NCBI RefSeq assembly: GCF_964340395.1
Contig: NC_135557.1
Span: 16,721,867-16,785,866, forward strand
Direction: 5' to 3'
Source: Glandiceps talaboti
Lineage: Eukaryota > Hemichordata > Enteropneusta > Spengelidae
Length of the DNA: 64,000 nt
The notes beneath the pieces were generated by a model, which worked only from the letters and a program-made list of their open reading frames with translations, was not told the DNA's origin and ran no database searches. A program made the translations under genes and the position numbers. Below, piece after piece: positions 1-11,599 of this stretch (the first letter of the stretch is position 1; every line of letters begins with the position of its first letter).

Positions 1-969
1 TAGCAAGGTCCTTATTGAGAGCTAACTTTAAAATTACAACAACTAAGTTAAGACAAAATATTTAATTCTAACCACTCTCATCTTGAGTAGGTCCCCTATA
101 ATCTACATCGCACTAACCATACAATGCTTTAATGTCAGAAACAACGCCAATTTATTAAATTAACACCAGAAGTACCACTCAATGTTTTAATGTCAGAAAC
201 AAAAATACGATATTATATAATAAGTAGATTTAGAAGGGTACCGAAGAAGGCTGACTTGCAGGTGGTATCTCAGGATTGTTTATCTCTGTACAGAATGAAA
301 GACTCCCCATTAATAATACAAGCATTCTTACATTTACCTGTGAAGCAATTCGGTTATCTAACATTCCTACAAGTACATATTTCTCCTACTTCTAAGACGT
401 GATAAAGTACTTAAAATGCAGCAGACGTGCAACACACACACACGCACGCACACACACACACACACACAGGACAGGGTTCCAACTCTACAAAAACCTAACC
501 AGCAACCTTTACGTTATCACAGAAAAAAATTTCTTAGCAAAATATTACATGATGGTAAAAAGACGTTTCCTTAATTAAGGCGTGTTTGCAACTTTGAATG
601 CATAAGTTGGTATATATACCCAATACTACTACATATACTAATGGTGACGTTCGGAGCACTGTGAACCTGTGTTTGTCGACACACAAAGAAGCCCTTATCC
701 AGACGTGTATTTCGGATGACCACAGAACGTTTACAGAGATTGAGTTGTTTACAGTGAATATACCTGTGGATAATATGGTATCAGAAAACTGACATTGAAA
801 CAGACTAGAACAATTGTTGTTACATGCGGTAATTTACGCAAATGGGTAATACCGTGGTATTGGTAAAGCGAATATATTCACAATGAAATCGAGGTAACAC
901 ACTGGCCAAAAAAGAAACTGTGCCTAATACATATATTTTTGTTTTTCACCAAGGAGCTCAAAACTATAT
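1..969. other. AT-rich intergenic stretch
   Basis: No gene is recognisable. The short open frames here (60-70 codons) have no family motif and no convincing splice sites. The only distinct structure is a CA dinucleotide tract at about 432-468 with GC interruptions. Confidence 0.6.
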
Positions 970-1796
970 ATACATGTGGGTTTTTTTCTGGAAGTCCAGT
1001 GTTACCACCCTATACTCAATTGACAATAGCGCATTAGCGCCAATATTTACCTGTTATCGAGTGTGATGTTGTCCTAATTTTACACTATCATATTTGTCAA
1101 TATGGTATAAGTTCCTAAATTCATGCAAACAATACTTCCGTTCATATCATTTGTGTTTTTTTTAACTGCCGTTCATCGTACGTATAAAAAGGTGACGTTC
1201 TTATGGTTATCAGGAAAACCAACATGAACATTTAAGAACTTAATGCTTTGAGCAGTACATTGAAAATTAATACACTGGATTTATTTCACAATATAATATA
1301 ACCGACTTAAAAACTTGATGATACTGGATGTGGACATGACGAATCTTCTTATTTTCGAGGGCAAGTGATAGAACAGTTGAGATGTATACCTTTCTCTTTG
1401 TAAATGTTCTTTGAAGTGATGTCAAACCACAGATTGATTTGCTATCAGTTCATTAGACATCAAAACATAAATGTATTATCAGAAAAAAAGAATATTTGTA
1501 TAGAGTATTCGACATTAAGTAGTTGTTATCTATAATAGAAACATATGAATGCGATTCATTCCTACATGTGTATTGCTTATATTTTAGAAATATCATTTGA
1601 TGAAATGTATGAGGTCACATGTGTTATCGCATAGATGATAAATGTGTCATTTCTTGATATGAAAGGTGATCATGAACTTATTGGTTCGTGACTGCGATGT
1701 TGAATGTGAACTTTACTATCATGCAAGTGGCTTTTATACAAACTAACGCGCACGCACACATACACACACAGACTCTTTCACTTTAGCAAGTGCCTT

Positions 1797-1833
<37 letters not shown>

Positions 1834-2357
1834 TACATACATACATACATACATACATACACAGACACGTAGTCTCTGTTTCTCTGTCTGTTTGCCCCCC
1901 CCCCCTCTCTCTCTCTCGCTCAAAAAAAGAAATAGGTAAGCTCTCTGCAAAAGGTAATTCTTGAGTTTTCTTTGCAGATTTAAGGACTATGAAAACCTTT
2001 ACCAACTGAGACATTGGCGTCTGCTTGTTAAAAGTTCAATCGTACTGGTGCCAAATCAAAGATGAGACTGTACTGGAAGGATTTAGTGTTCTTTATCTTA
2101 GCTTTATCAAAATGTTTTTGTCGTTACGCACGATTACAGAATATTTGTGTTTTCAACATTCTGAAATGGGTGAACTCTTAGGTAGATTACATATGAAGTA
2201 CCCTCTATTTGACTTTAATCGCAATGCGACTTCATATCTGAATATTCGACATATCTTAAGACCAGCTCAGCAACTTAATGGCAAAGTCTGTATTGGGCCC
2301 CATGTTAAGGTACAAAAACTATATGCCTCGACAGCCAATAGTTGTCTTGGATATATA
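970..2357 (+). repeat. Left arm of a large imperfect inverted repeat
   Basis: The reverse complement of about 4015-5885 can be followed through this arm. Shared blocks include the terminus with TTCTGGAAGTCC (about 988), the segment at 1260-1380, the segment at 2010-2120 and the segment at 2240-2350. The arms differ by point changes and by different microsatellite insertions: this arm has short CA and ATAC tracts at 1799-1861, while the right arm has several hundred bases of GT and TATG. The arm reads as an inverted partial copy of the transposon-like unit on its right. An open frame at 2025-2396 inside it has no recognisable domain. Confidence 0.8.
1799..1917. repeat. CA / ATAC / C-CT compound microsatellite
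   Basis: A CA run is followed by an ATAC run, then a poly-C and CT run. It lies inside the left inverted arm at the place where the right arm carries a much longer GT/TATG array. Confidence 0.9.
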
Positions 2358-2413
2358 TGCTCACAGTTCTTTATGAGTAAAAAGACATCGACATAGATAT
2401 AGGTGTATAAACA

Positions 2414-2500
2414 TAATAATAATAATAATGTTGGGTTTTATACAGCGATTTCAAACTTTGTGCGCAAAGCGCTTTACAATTATTGCCTGGCACGAATTGT
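2414..2500 (-). mobile_element. SINE 3' tail fragment (copy A)
   Basis: Read on the minus strand this is the 3' end of the SINE family also seen at 14.9, 40.9 and 41.9 kb. It has the AAAGCGCTTTG core, a TATA-AAACC-like segment and a terminal ATT trinucleotide tail. The tRNA-like head is absent, as is common for 5'-truncated copies. It sits in the loop between the two inverted arms. Confidence 0.65.
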
Positions 2501-2819
2501 CGAAGGACAATATTCGTGTCTATAAATGCAGGTTTTACTTCATTCTTATATCAGTTCTATTAAAATTTTGATTAATTCTGAATGTCTAATATTGACGAGA
2601 AATATCTCTCTACAACAATACACAAGTCTGTCTCTTGGGTTTTATATGTATCGAAAACAGTCCCTGAAGAATTAATACTAAAGAGAATGCGTTGATAAAT
2701 GTATATTATAATGACTAATATATCTTGATTACGGAATGTTAATGTTCCACAAATGTCAGGGATCATATTGGCAACCATTTACGACAACGGCAGACGACAC
2801 AATCTAGAAGTGTTGTTGC

Positions 2820-3375
2820 GGCATGTTGATATCTATAAGCTATAGGCAAACCATACACCCTATGGGTAAACTAATATAGAGTAGACACAAACTAAAACTG
2901 TTACTATTGTTGCAACATGTTGATATAAGCTATAGGCAAACCATACACCCTATAGGTAACCTAAGATAGACACAAACTAAAACTATTGTTGCAACCTGTT
3001 GATATAAGCCATAGGCAAACCATGCAGCCTATGGGTAAACTAAGATAGACACAAATTAAAACTATTGTTGATATAAGCTATAGGCAAACCATATACCCTA
3101 TGGGTAACCTAAGATAGACACAAACTAAAACTATTGTTGCAACCTGTTGATATAAGCCATAGGCAAACCATGCAGCCTATGGGTAAACTAAGATAGACAC
3201 AAATTAAAACTATTGTTGATATAAGCTATAGGCAAACCATATACCCTATGGGTAACCTAAGATAGACACAAACTAAAACTATTGTTGATATAAGCTATAG
3301 GCAAACCATACACCCTATTGACAAACTAAGATAGACGCAAACTAAAACTATTATTGTGACATGTTAATATAAGCT
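2820..3375 (+). repeat. Satellite-like tandem repeat, 69/79-bp units with 148-bp dimers
   Basis: About seven units share the core TATAAGCTATAGGCAAACCA and a GATAGACACAAACTAAAACT tail. Two unit lengths alternate: a long form beginning TGCAACCTG (about 79 bp) and a short form lacking those bases (about 69 bp). The dimer at 2990-3137 recurs at 3138-3285 with no difference I can find, so the last amplification step was recent and acted on the dimer. Outer units are more diverged. Confidence 0.9.
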
Positions 3376-3615
3376 ATCAACAGCAATTACACTCACGTGC
3401 AAATGAATATATGAAAAAAGTTAGTTTTTTCTCATATGGCGGTACATTCACCCTCAATAGGTGTTTATATACTTCCCATAAAAACATTAATTGTGTTTTT
3501 TTCTGGAAGTCCAACATTACCGCCTAGCACCCATTTGAGAATAGCACATTTGCTCTAATGTTTGTGTCTTATCCGCGGTGTTAACGTTTACACTGTAAAT
3601 TTGAAAGTCATAAGA

Positions 3616-4035
3616 TTAATGTCCACCATTTGCGTTGCTCACTGCAGTGCATAAGTGCCTCATTGATAAAATCACGCGGACATGGAAACATTGTGACATG
3701 TCATTCAACACCCCTATGACATCCCTGGCCAATTCTCGAACGCCTAGCCTGATGGCGGATGCGGCAAGCGTTGGATACGACGTTGTATGTCATACGTGCT
3801 CTTTCAGTGACAAATGAGGGGAATTTGCTGGCCACGGAATGACGTTAATATCGTTCTCATTGAAAAATTGCAGACCTATTGGTATATATTGTTGAAAAGC
3901 TCCAGTTCTTGTTATAAATGATCGTTGTGCACATAGTCCCTCTCTCATGTGTATGTATACAGGGACTGTGGCATAGCTATATATATGCTTTCGTCCATTT
4001 CTTCGTATATAACTTTTAGTATACATCCAAGACAA
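3616..4035 (-). pseudogene. Tc1/mariner-family transposase, C-terminal remnant
   Basis: Reading the minus strand from 4035 in one frame gives the family signature around the third catalytic acidic residue: NVIPWPANSPHLS followed by EHV, where the family usually has a D after SP and a W after EHV. Here the D is replaced by H and the W codon has become TGA (3790-3792). The same frame then continues to 3616 with a C-terminal block ending in ILSMRHLCTAVSNANGGH, close to the usual end of Tc1-type transposases. The catalytic core is therefore mutated and the gene interrupted. The N-terminal DNA-binding half is not recognisable, so the copy is dead. Family assignment rests on motif memory only. Confidence 0.78.
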
Positions 4036-4580
4036 CTATTGGATGACTAAACGTAGAATTACAGTACCTTAAAATGGGGCCGGATTCTGACACTTGAGTT
4101 GTTGAGCTGGCGTTTAAGATGTGTCGAATATTCACACAACATAAAGTCAAGTTGATTGATACATAATTGAATTTACAATTACCGTCAAATGGAAAGTGTT
4201 AAACGGACGTATTCTAACTGAGAGTCTATCCTTCTTAAAGGTTAAATACACAAAATGGCAGTATTATGCCATTGAATGTAAATAACGCAATGAGGAAAAC
4301 ATTTTGATAAAGCTAAGATAAAGAACACTAAATCCTTCCAGTTCAGTCTCATCTTTGATTTGGCACCAGTAAGATTGAACTTTTAACAAGCAGTCGCCAA
4401 TGTCTGACTTGGCTAAAAGGTTTCCATAGTCCATAAATCTGCAAAGCAAGACTCTAGACTTACAATTTGCAGAGAGAGCTTACCTATGACTTTATTTTTG
4501 TACAACGCCAGAGAGCATTTTTTACTGGATAAAGCTCTACTTGTTTGTGTTTGTGGGACAGAAAGACAGACAGACAGACC

Positions 4581-4581
<1 letters not shown>

Positions 4582-4632
<51 letters not shown>

Positions 4633-4924
4633 GGCACTTTCATATAACAAATTGTATATTCAAGACAGAGAGACAGACAGAGAGACAGACAGACAGCCAG
4701 ACAGACAGACAGGCCGTGTGCGTGTTTTTGTTTGTCTGTCTGTCTGTATGTCTGGCTGTATGTATGTATGTATGTATGTATGTATGTATGTATGTATGTA
4801 TGTATGTATGTATGTGTGTGTGTGTATGTGTGTATGTATGTATGTATGTATGTATGTATGTATGTGTGTGTGTATGTATGTATGTATGTATGTATGTATG
4901 TGTGTGTGTATGTATGTATTTATG

Positions 4925-4958
<34 letters not shown>

Positions 4959-5000
4959 TGTATGTATGTATGTATGTATGTATGTATGTGTATGCATGTA

Positions 5001-5031
<31 letters not shown>
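4582..5031 (+). repeat. GT, ACAG and TATG microsatellite cluster
   Basis: A GT run (4582-4628), ACAG/AGAC repeats (4664-4711), TGTC repeats (about 4733-4756) and a long TATG array with GT interruptions (4757-5031). All six frames are open over long distances because the repeat contains no stop codon. The open frames here are artefacts. Confidence 0.95.
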
Positions 5032-5032
<1 letters not shown>

Positions 5033-5659
5033 CAAAGCACTTGCTAGAGTGAGAGTCTGTGTGCGCGCGTTTGTGAGTATAAAACATGTACACTTGCATG
5101 ATAGTAAAGTTCACATTCAACATCACGGTCATGAACCAATAAGTTCATGATCACCTTCCATATCAAGAAATGACACATGTATCATCAATGCGATAACACA
5201 TGTGACCCCATACATTTCATCAAATGATATTTCTAAAGTATTAGCAATACACATGTAGGATAAAGGAATGAATCGCATTCATATGTTTCTATTCTATATT
5301 ACAATACTTATTGTCAAATACTCTATACAAATATTCTTTTTTCTGATAATACATTTATGTTTTGATGTCTCAGAAACTGATAGCAAATCAATCTGTGGTT
5401 TGACATCACTTCAAAGAACATTTACAAAGAGAAAGATATACATCTCAACTGTTCTATCACTTGCCCTCGAAAATAAGAAGATTCGTCATGTCCACATCCA
5501 GTATCAGTTTTTAAGTCGGTTATATTATATTGTGAAATGAATCCAGTGTATTCATTTTCAATGTACTGCTCAAAGCAATGTACTGCTCAAATGTCCATAT
5601 TGGTTTTCGTGATAACCGTAAGAACGTAATCGTATTATATGTACGATGAACGGAATTTT

Positions 5660-5661
5660 AA

Positions 5662-5720
<59 letters not shown>
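5660..5720 (+). repeat. AAAT tetranucleotide microsatellite
   Basis: About fifteen nearly perfect AAAT units lie inside the right inverted arm. The left arm has no counterpart, so the tract arose after the arms duplicated. Confidence 0.95.
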
Positions 5721-5889
5721 AATGACATAAACGGAATGAGAATATTATTCCATATTCACAATATGATAGTGTAAAATTCGGACAATTATCACACCCGATA
5801 ATAGCCAAATATTGCAGCTAATGCGGTATTGTCAATTCGGTACAGGGCGGTACCTTTGGACTTCCAGAAAAAACCTCATATACAGTTAT

Positions 5890-8800
5890 GTGCTCGTATT
5901 TATTGCGTGGATGTTTGGAAATCATACCGTATTGAAAAATTTGATACTGTAAGACGAGGAAACACGTCATACCCAATAACACTTGTTATGCATTGCACAG
6001 CGAAACGCAACACTAAAATGCCACAAACTGTTATTCGCTATATGCATCTTTTATAAGTTTACCAGTGTCAAAAATATGGCTTAGATGAAAATAAAAACCG
6101 GTCTTAGTAGTGGTGTAGATCATAGCAGTATAATTGTAAATTGAGACGAATTACCGATATGGTGATTATACATGCAGTTACATTCCTTGCCTCTGGTCAT
6201 TAGATATATGAAACGTTTAACCTTTTGTAGTGCAGAAAAAACGAATATATTAAAATGAACAGACATTCATTTGTATATATGTATTGATTAATATCCAGGG
6301 AATACTCCGCATGTGTAGATTCTACTGCATAAACTTTACTGAACCCTTCTTAATAAATTTTGAATACGAGTAATTTATAACATTGGACGAAATCATATCG
6401 AGTGTGAATACAACTTTAGATACAAACCATTGATAACTTTAGAAACACACCAAACAGTCATATACTTAAATACACTATACCGAGATTCCTCTAAATTTCT
6501 GAACTCTACATAGGAATATAAAAAAAGGTTATGTATATAACGGAATAGTTATTTTGCGCCAGGAGGTACAACATACGTTAGCATTAGTGATTTTGTGGAA
6601 ATTTCACGAAACGGCATGCGTCGAGAGATGGGTGCTGGTCAATAACGTCCTTCGCCTTTGAACTAAACACTTGAAACAGCTGAAATTAATCACACTATAA
6701 ATTATTTGTATTGCCCCCTCAAGGCACATTCTATGGAAATAGTTGGCCATAAAGTCAAGAACACGTTAACACAGATGTACGTCTGTAACAGATGAGAGAT
6801 ATCATGTGAGACAGACCAGACTTCTTTAAAATATATTAGGAAATCACAAACTGATTGACGTCTCGATAATTTTGTCATTTTTAACGTAAAGGAAACGTTA
6901 TTACATTTCGTTATTTTCTATTTTTGTGTATCCGTATTCTAACTTCTAATTTTAGCGAATCCTGTTCAGTTAATGAATAACAATGCACATCTACATTAAA
7001 ATATATTGAACATTGCACAGTCAAACTTTATTATAATTATCACAGTAAATGTAAGGCATGTAGAATTATCTTGCTCCTTTGGCCTCATTGGACGGCTTCA
7101 ATGTTCCAATGATGTAGTCTTTAGGTTCGATCTTTTAGTATCCCTGGAAACAAAACTGAATTTATATGAGCCACTGCTTGCATTCTACTTTGTCTATCGT
7201 TGACCATATTGGGTTTGATGTATTCTGCCAATGATGGCAATTTGTTGGCTTGTGATCGTATACTCAATATACACAATCATGTTGACAGAGCGTGAGGGCA
7301 ACGGCTTACATCTGCTTCCATGGACTGTTGGTCAACCCACCACACACTGTGTACAAGACGAGGGCGAAGCCCAAGGAAAACAGTTTGTGTTTGAGCGACC
7401 CACAGGCCTAAGGGAAACTGACATATGATGTTTCCCCTGCGATTAGTTAACATGTGTTATTAGCACACTACATCATTAACGCATTACAACACAAGGAATC
7501 AGCAAAAGTTTACTGTGTTCATTCAAAACCCTTCCTGACAAACAAAGTTTGTTTTGACAAAATTGTAAAAGCGGGGAAGTTTCTATGCTAGCGTCTACTG
7601 CACCAGCAAAAGGTGACGCCATATTCGTTTGCTGTGACGTCATCAGTTTTAGGGATGATACCTATATATACAGGCATCAAAACTTAAGTTGTTGAGTGGT
7701 AAACGTCATTTACTTTGAACATTGCTAAAATACAAAATACCACGTGACCCCGTATTGACAAATCACAACATAGGAAGTGGGTTAGGTGTGTTGCAAAGGA
7801 GATTATAGACTGTATGCCGAATAAAAACAGTCACAAAGTATATGGTCATTGGACATTTTTTTTATATTATGTTAATGGTAAATCACAATATTATTTTGAA
7901 AACATCGCTCATCAATTTGAAACATCTTTAGATTTCAGGAAAAAAATATTTGTGTACAAATTGATTAGCTAAGTGGATGTATTCTAGTGTAATGAATCCG
8001 AATACAACGCAAATGAACTCATATCATTTTCATTGCCCGTGTTGTATTTTGTAGAATTTACAAAGCATTCTGTGGATGGTATGGTATGTAAAGATAGTTC
8101 AACAATTTGCTAAAAAGCTTACAGGTGTATATAAATAGATTTAAAAGCGATGGTGAAAATTAATTTCTAATAGCTGACGTTGACATCACGTCAAATATCT
8201 ATGAATGATTGACCTCAGCAAAACAAAAGATCAAACGCTCAACCATCGTTGTTAATTTTGATAAAGTATTAGTATTAGAATGTGAATGGATGAACTCATT
8301 TGCGAAATTACATTCTATTATGCTTCTTAATCCAATTCTTTCATATCTATATTGAAAACTGTTACTTTATCTTGCGCTGATCAACCTCATTAAAAGATAG
8401 ATTCAACACCCGACCATTGTTACCTACTATATGATCAAAAGTTTGAATACAAACTGGTATTCCCATTCAATGGATCACTCATTTGCGATATTAGCTTTTC
8501 TTCTAATACTAGTTATTTCAGTAAATATTCTTTGAAATCTGTTTTGGGAAAACAGCATATTAATACGATGTTGAACACCCTCATCAGAAGCAAAATTAAC
8601 GCCCAACCGTGTTTGCCATAAGCTACACTTTCTAAAGAACTATATAATTCCAAACTGACAATTGTGATTATAGCATGTTCGCCATAATGAGGGTCATTAC
8701 TAAAAAAGCTTTCATTTCATGCATACACAGAGTTATGCTAACCATTCTGAACACATGGAATATGACATGCAGGTGTCATATTAAATATAGTATTTCAAAT

Positions 8801-9070
8801 CCATATTTGTTTCGCTACCGACTTAGTCATAGTGTATTACATATGTACCAGAGTTTACATGCACCGTTGCGCTCGCAGTGGTGTTTGCACTACAGGGGAA
8901 TACCAAAACAATATTGCATACTTTCATGCAAATGATATGCAAATGATGGGCTTAATGGGTCCATGTGAACGAAAATGTTCTTTCGTACAGTATCTTTTGT
9001 ACAACGGAAATATGGTGTTTCGGATAAATATATCATGTAATAATAACAGAACCCCATTCTGTATGAGTTC
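5890..9070. other. Unique-looking intergenic DNA
   Basis: No coding exon is supported in this stretch. The only regulatory-looking feature is the CRE and TATA pair near 7.65 kb. Two octamer-like ATGCAAAT-type words lie 10-11 bp apart near 8925-8950. Confidence 0.5.
7635..7670 (+). promoter_or_regulatory. Possible promoter: CRE palindrome plus TATA box
   Basis: A full cAMP-response-element palindrome TGACGTCA (7635-7642) is followed by TATATATA (7663-7670). A start site would be expected near 7695. No downstream reading frame with a recognisable product was found, so this may be a chance pairing in AT-rich DNA or a promoter of a non-coding or distant-exon transcript. Confidence 0.25.
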
Positions 9071-9075
9071 CAAAG

Positions 9076-9190
9076 ATATTTGCACTAGTGCTTACAGTGT
9101 TTTCTGCAGCTCTTTCACTCGCTACGATCAAGCATTTACCCTCGTGAAAGTATAGCCACAGAGAACACTGCAAGCACTCGCGCAAATAAC
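9076..9190. repeat. Imperfect inverted repeat (hairpin)
   Basis: Arms of about 45 bp (9076-9122 and 9144-9190) pair with a few mismatches around a short loop. The shared words include GTGCTT-CAGTGTT-TCTG and CTTTCAC. No known RNA gene is recognised, so it may be a small foldback element. Confidence 0.6.
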
Positions 9191-9199
9191 TCGAGTATG

Positions 9200-9649
9200 T
9201 CACACTTACACTTGTGTATCATGGAGTTCTGTCATATTATGCATTATAAAGTTTTATCATGAAGCCTCATACAACGATAGTATGTTTCCACAGTAATTAA
9301 GAGTCATTTAAATTAACTTGATGCATGTTTTACTATACCTTTATTTGATGACAAGAAATCCCCCGGAGGGCCGTTCACGTTAGGTCAGACACCTCCAGTA
9401 AACGGTACTAGATGTAGTCAATGTTAAATAATTTTTCTGCTTTTACTTTATCCGATTTAATTTTAGTATTATGTGACAAAGACTTGTGTTGTGTTGTGTT
9501 GTGTTGTGTTGTGTTGTGTTGTGTTGTGAATAATATATAGTCTATGATGAGAATATTTTTTTTACTTTGTTTCACAGTTACTATAAGTTTAGGTTTACAT
9601 GCTATATTTGCCGTACTGATTAGTTTAGTTTGTAGTTGTTGTTGTTGTT

Positions 9650-9680
<31 letters not shown>

Positions 9681-10985
9681 CTGTTGTTCATGTTGCTGTT
9701 GCTGCTGCTGATGCTAGAAGAGATAATTAATTCAAATGAGAAATACAATACTACATCAACAACATATTTCTTCAATTTGGGAAGACGTTAATTATAAGTG
9801 AGTCTCATTTTGCATGAAGTTACAAATAAAGACATCTTATAAAGATCAACAACACTTCAGTAATGTTGGTTATTTCATTTTAACAGACGTGTTTGCTGTT
9901 GTTTAAACTTGCTGTTGTCCTTGCCGTTGTTTGAATTAATGTTTTACTTCAAATGATAAATCATATATATATCATCAATATATATATATATATAGTTTAT
10001 TTACGAATCATTTCCTCTATGTTTGGTAACATATTTAGACAGCAGTCAGTTTTCTGTCATATCATTTTGAAATTTACTGAGTTAGGGTTACAGACACGCA
10101 CTTTAGCAATAGTGTTGTTTGTTTAAAGTAGAAAAATAGTCAAGTTAATTAGTAACGTAAATATCAATAAATGCTCATTTCCCATCCATATGCCACTTTG
10201 AGGATACATATTTTGTTGTCATGATATAACACATAGGACTGATTTGTATTTGCTTATTTCTCATCAGCTCGTAATAGTCTATCCTATTTGTTTCTGATTC
10301 ACAAAAGTCGTCAGGCAGGATTCGCAGCAACATCTGTTTCCAGCTTACTCGACCACATAAAAATGGACCTTTTAAAACATCGATTGATCATGAGTTTGAT
10401 TATATATGAGTGGATGGTATGACTCTCAAGCTGAAATAGATAATAAACATAGTACAAACATATGTATGTGACATATATAATATTTGTAAAGCGCTCTGAG
10501 TATTATTTTCAATCTTACAAATTACCTTTTATTTGAAAATTAAAAACAAAATAAGAGCTATTATTATTTGTTTCACAATTTTTCATACATAATTTTAATC
10601 ATAGTCATCTTATAATTGGCTTATATCATTTCAAAATTCCGGGGCTGTGGGTTAGAGAACTGCAAGTCAATTACTGTGGCTATGATATATTTGCATATTA
10701 CTCCAAAATATTAACAAGTAAATCATTCCAATTTTGTTTTCTACACAGCGGTGAACAATCAATCTCTATTAATACTCCTCTCATTAGGGTCTTTATCGTG
10801 ATTTGACTGTCAAAATCTCAACCGATTGGAATTTCCTAATTTATATGAATACGGCTTTGCGATTGGTCAGTATGTCCTCACAGCTTGCCATCAGATTTAT
10901 ACGGATTACCGATGTTTTCAAAAGAATTAGTGGAATTGATGTTATGAATGTTTAATGCCCCACTAAGTAATTTTGAAATATTCAA
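9200..10985. other. Intergenic DNA with short repeats
   Basis: It holds a GTGTT pentanucleotide array (9484-9529), a GTT trinucleotide array (9639-9713) and a short AT tract near 9980. A sequence near 10480-10498 (TTGTAAAGCGCTCTGAG) resembles the conserved 3' tail of the SINE family, but is too short to call a copy. No gene is visible. Confidence 0.55.
9484..9713 (+). repeat. GTGTT pentanucleotide and GTT trinucleotide microsatellites
   Basis: There are about nine GTGTT units at 9484-9529 and a longer interrupted GTT array at 9639-9713. They are separated by unique sequence. Confidence 0.9.
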
Positions 10986-10990
10986 AAATA

Positions 10991-11111
10991 ATATCGCCCG
11001 CAGCTCTGTTAGATTTGTATATATGCATTGTCCGTTACAGTGCTCTTAATCTAACTTTAAAATGTTGCAACATATTGGTTGGTACATTTCCTGTTGTTCT
11101 GAGGCATTCTG
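10991..11111 (+). repeat. Direct repeat, copy 1 (about 118 bp)
   Basis: It starts ATATCGCCCGCAGCTCTGTT and ends near GAGGCATT. A second copy, about 90 percent alike by eye, lies about 480 bp downstream. No terminal inverted repeat or tail is evident. It may be a segmental duplication or a dispersed element of unknown class. Confidence 0.85.
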
Positions 11112-11473
11112 ATAACCCATGGTCGGGGTTGTGGCCCCATCAAAATCCATCAATAACTCTATGAAAAAAAATTGTTCTTAGTTTGTTCCGTTATTGATCT
11201 CATATTCACAAATTTTCATTTCATATTGCTCCAAAGCTTTTAACTTTATTCTTGACAAATTTTAAAAGGGTTATTGTAAACCATGGTAGATGCAAATAAT
11301 GCTAGAGTTGATTAGTAATGCATTTGAATATTTTAAAGAATTTTGAGATTACGATAAGAGTTTGCATTCATAAAACTTCCATTATGAGTTTGAAAATCAT
11401 GCGGAGCCATTACGTCGCGAATGTATTGAACTTTTTGCAATAAGGCGTACTTCAGCTGTTATCGAATGTCTAT

Positions 11474-11592
11474 ATATCGCCCGCAGCTCTGTTAAATTTG
11501 TATATATGCATTGTCCGTTACAGTGCTCCTAATCCAACTTTAAAATACTGCAACACATTGGTTGGTACATTACTTGTTGTTCTGCGGCATTG
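11474..11592 (+). repeat. Direct repeat, copy 2 (about 118 bp)
   Basis: This is the second copy of the unit at 10991-11111, in the same orientation and with scattered substitutions. The similarity ends at GCATT on the right in both copies, so both boundaries are fairly sharp. Confidence 0.85.
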
Positions 11593-11599
11593 GTAAATC

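Larger units (their letters stand above)
3480..5885 (-). mobile_element. Degenerate Tc1/mariner-like DNA transposon
   Basis: The two ends form an inverted repeat of about 100 bp. TTCTGGAAGTCC followed by TTACCGCC lies near 3497 on the plus strand and near 5866 on the minus strand. A transposase C-terminal remnant reads toward the 3490 end. The interior toward 5885 is filled with microsatellites (GT, ACAG and TATG arrays at 4580-5030) and an AAAT array (5660-5720), which inflate the element. Boundaries are approximate because no clean TA target duplication could be assigned. The alternative is two nested or fused copies. Confidence 0.6.
4015..5885 (-). repeat. Right arm of the large inverted repeat
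   Basis: This is the partner of 970-2357. Its outer end is the transposon-like terminus near 5866, and its inner end overlaps the transposase remnant. It is longer than the left arm because of microsatellite growth. Confidence 0.8.

Noticed and set aside
2025-2396. 123-codon open frame as a gene
   Set aside because: It lies wholly inside the left transposon-like arm. Its counterpart in the right arm is interrupted, and no domain is recognised.
2820-3375. CRISPR array
   Set aside because: The units are contiguous tandem monomers without unique spacers, and the DNA is eukaryotic.
4545-5150. Long Cys/Val/Met-rich and His/Thr-rich open frames (up to 201 codons)
   Set aside because: They are translations of GT, TATG and ACAG repeats that contain no stop codons in any frame. 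The same holds for frames at 15.5, 16.9, 23.3, 25.0, 33.1, 42.3, 50.5, 51.4, 55.0, 60.1 and 63.5 kb.
8925-8950. Twin octamer (ATGCAAAT-like) regulatory site
   Set aside because: Short AT-rich words of this kind recur throughout the window, and no promoter or gene lies nearby.
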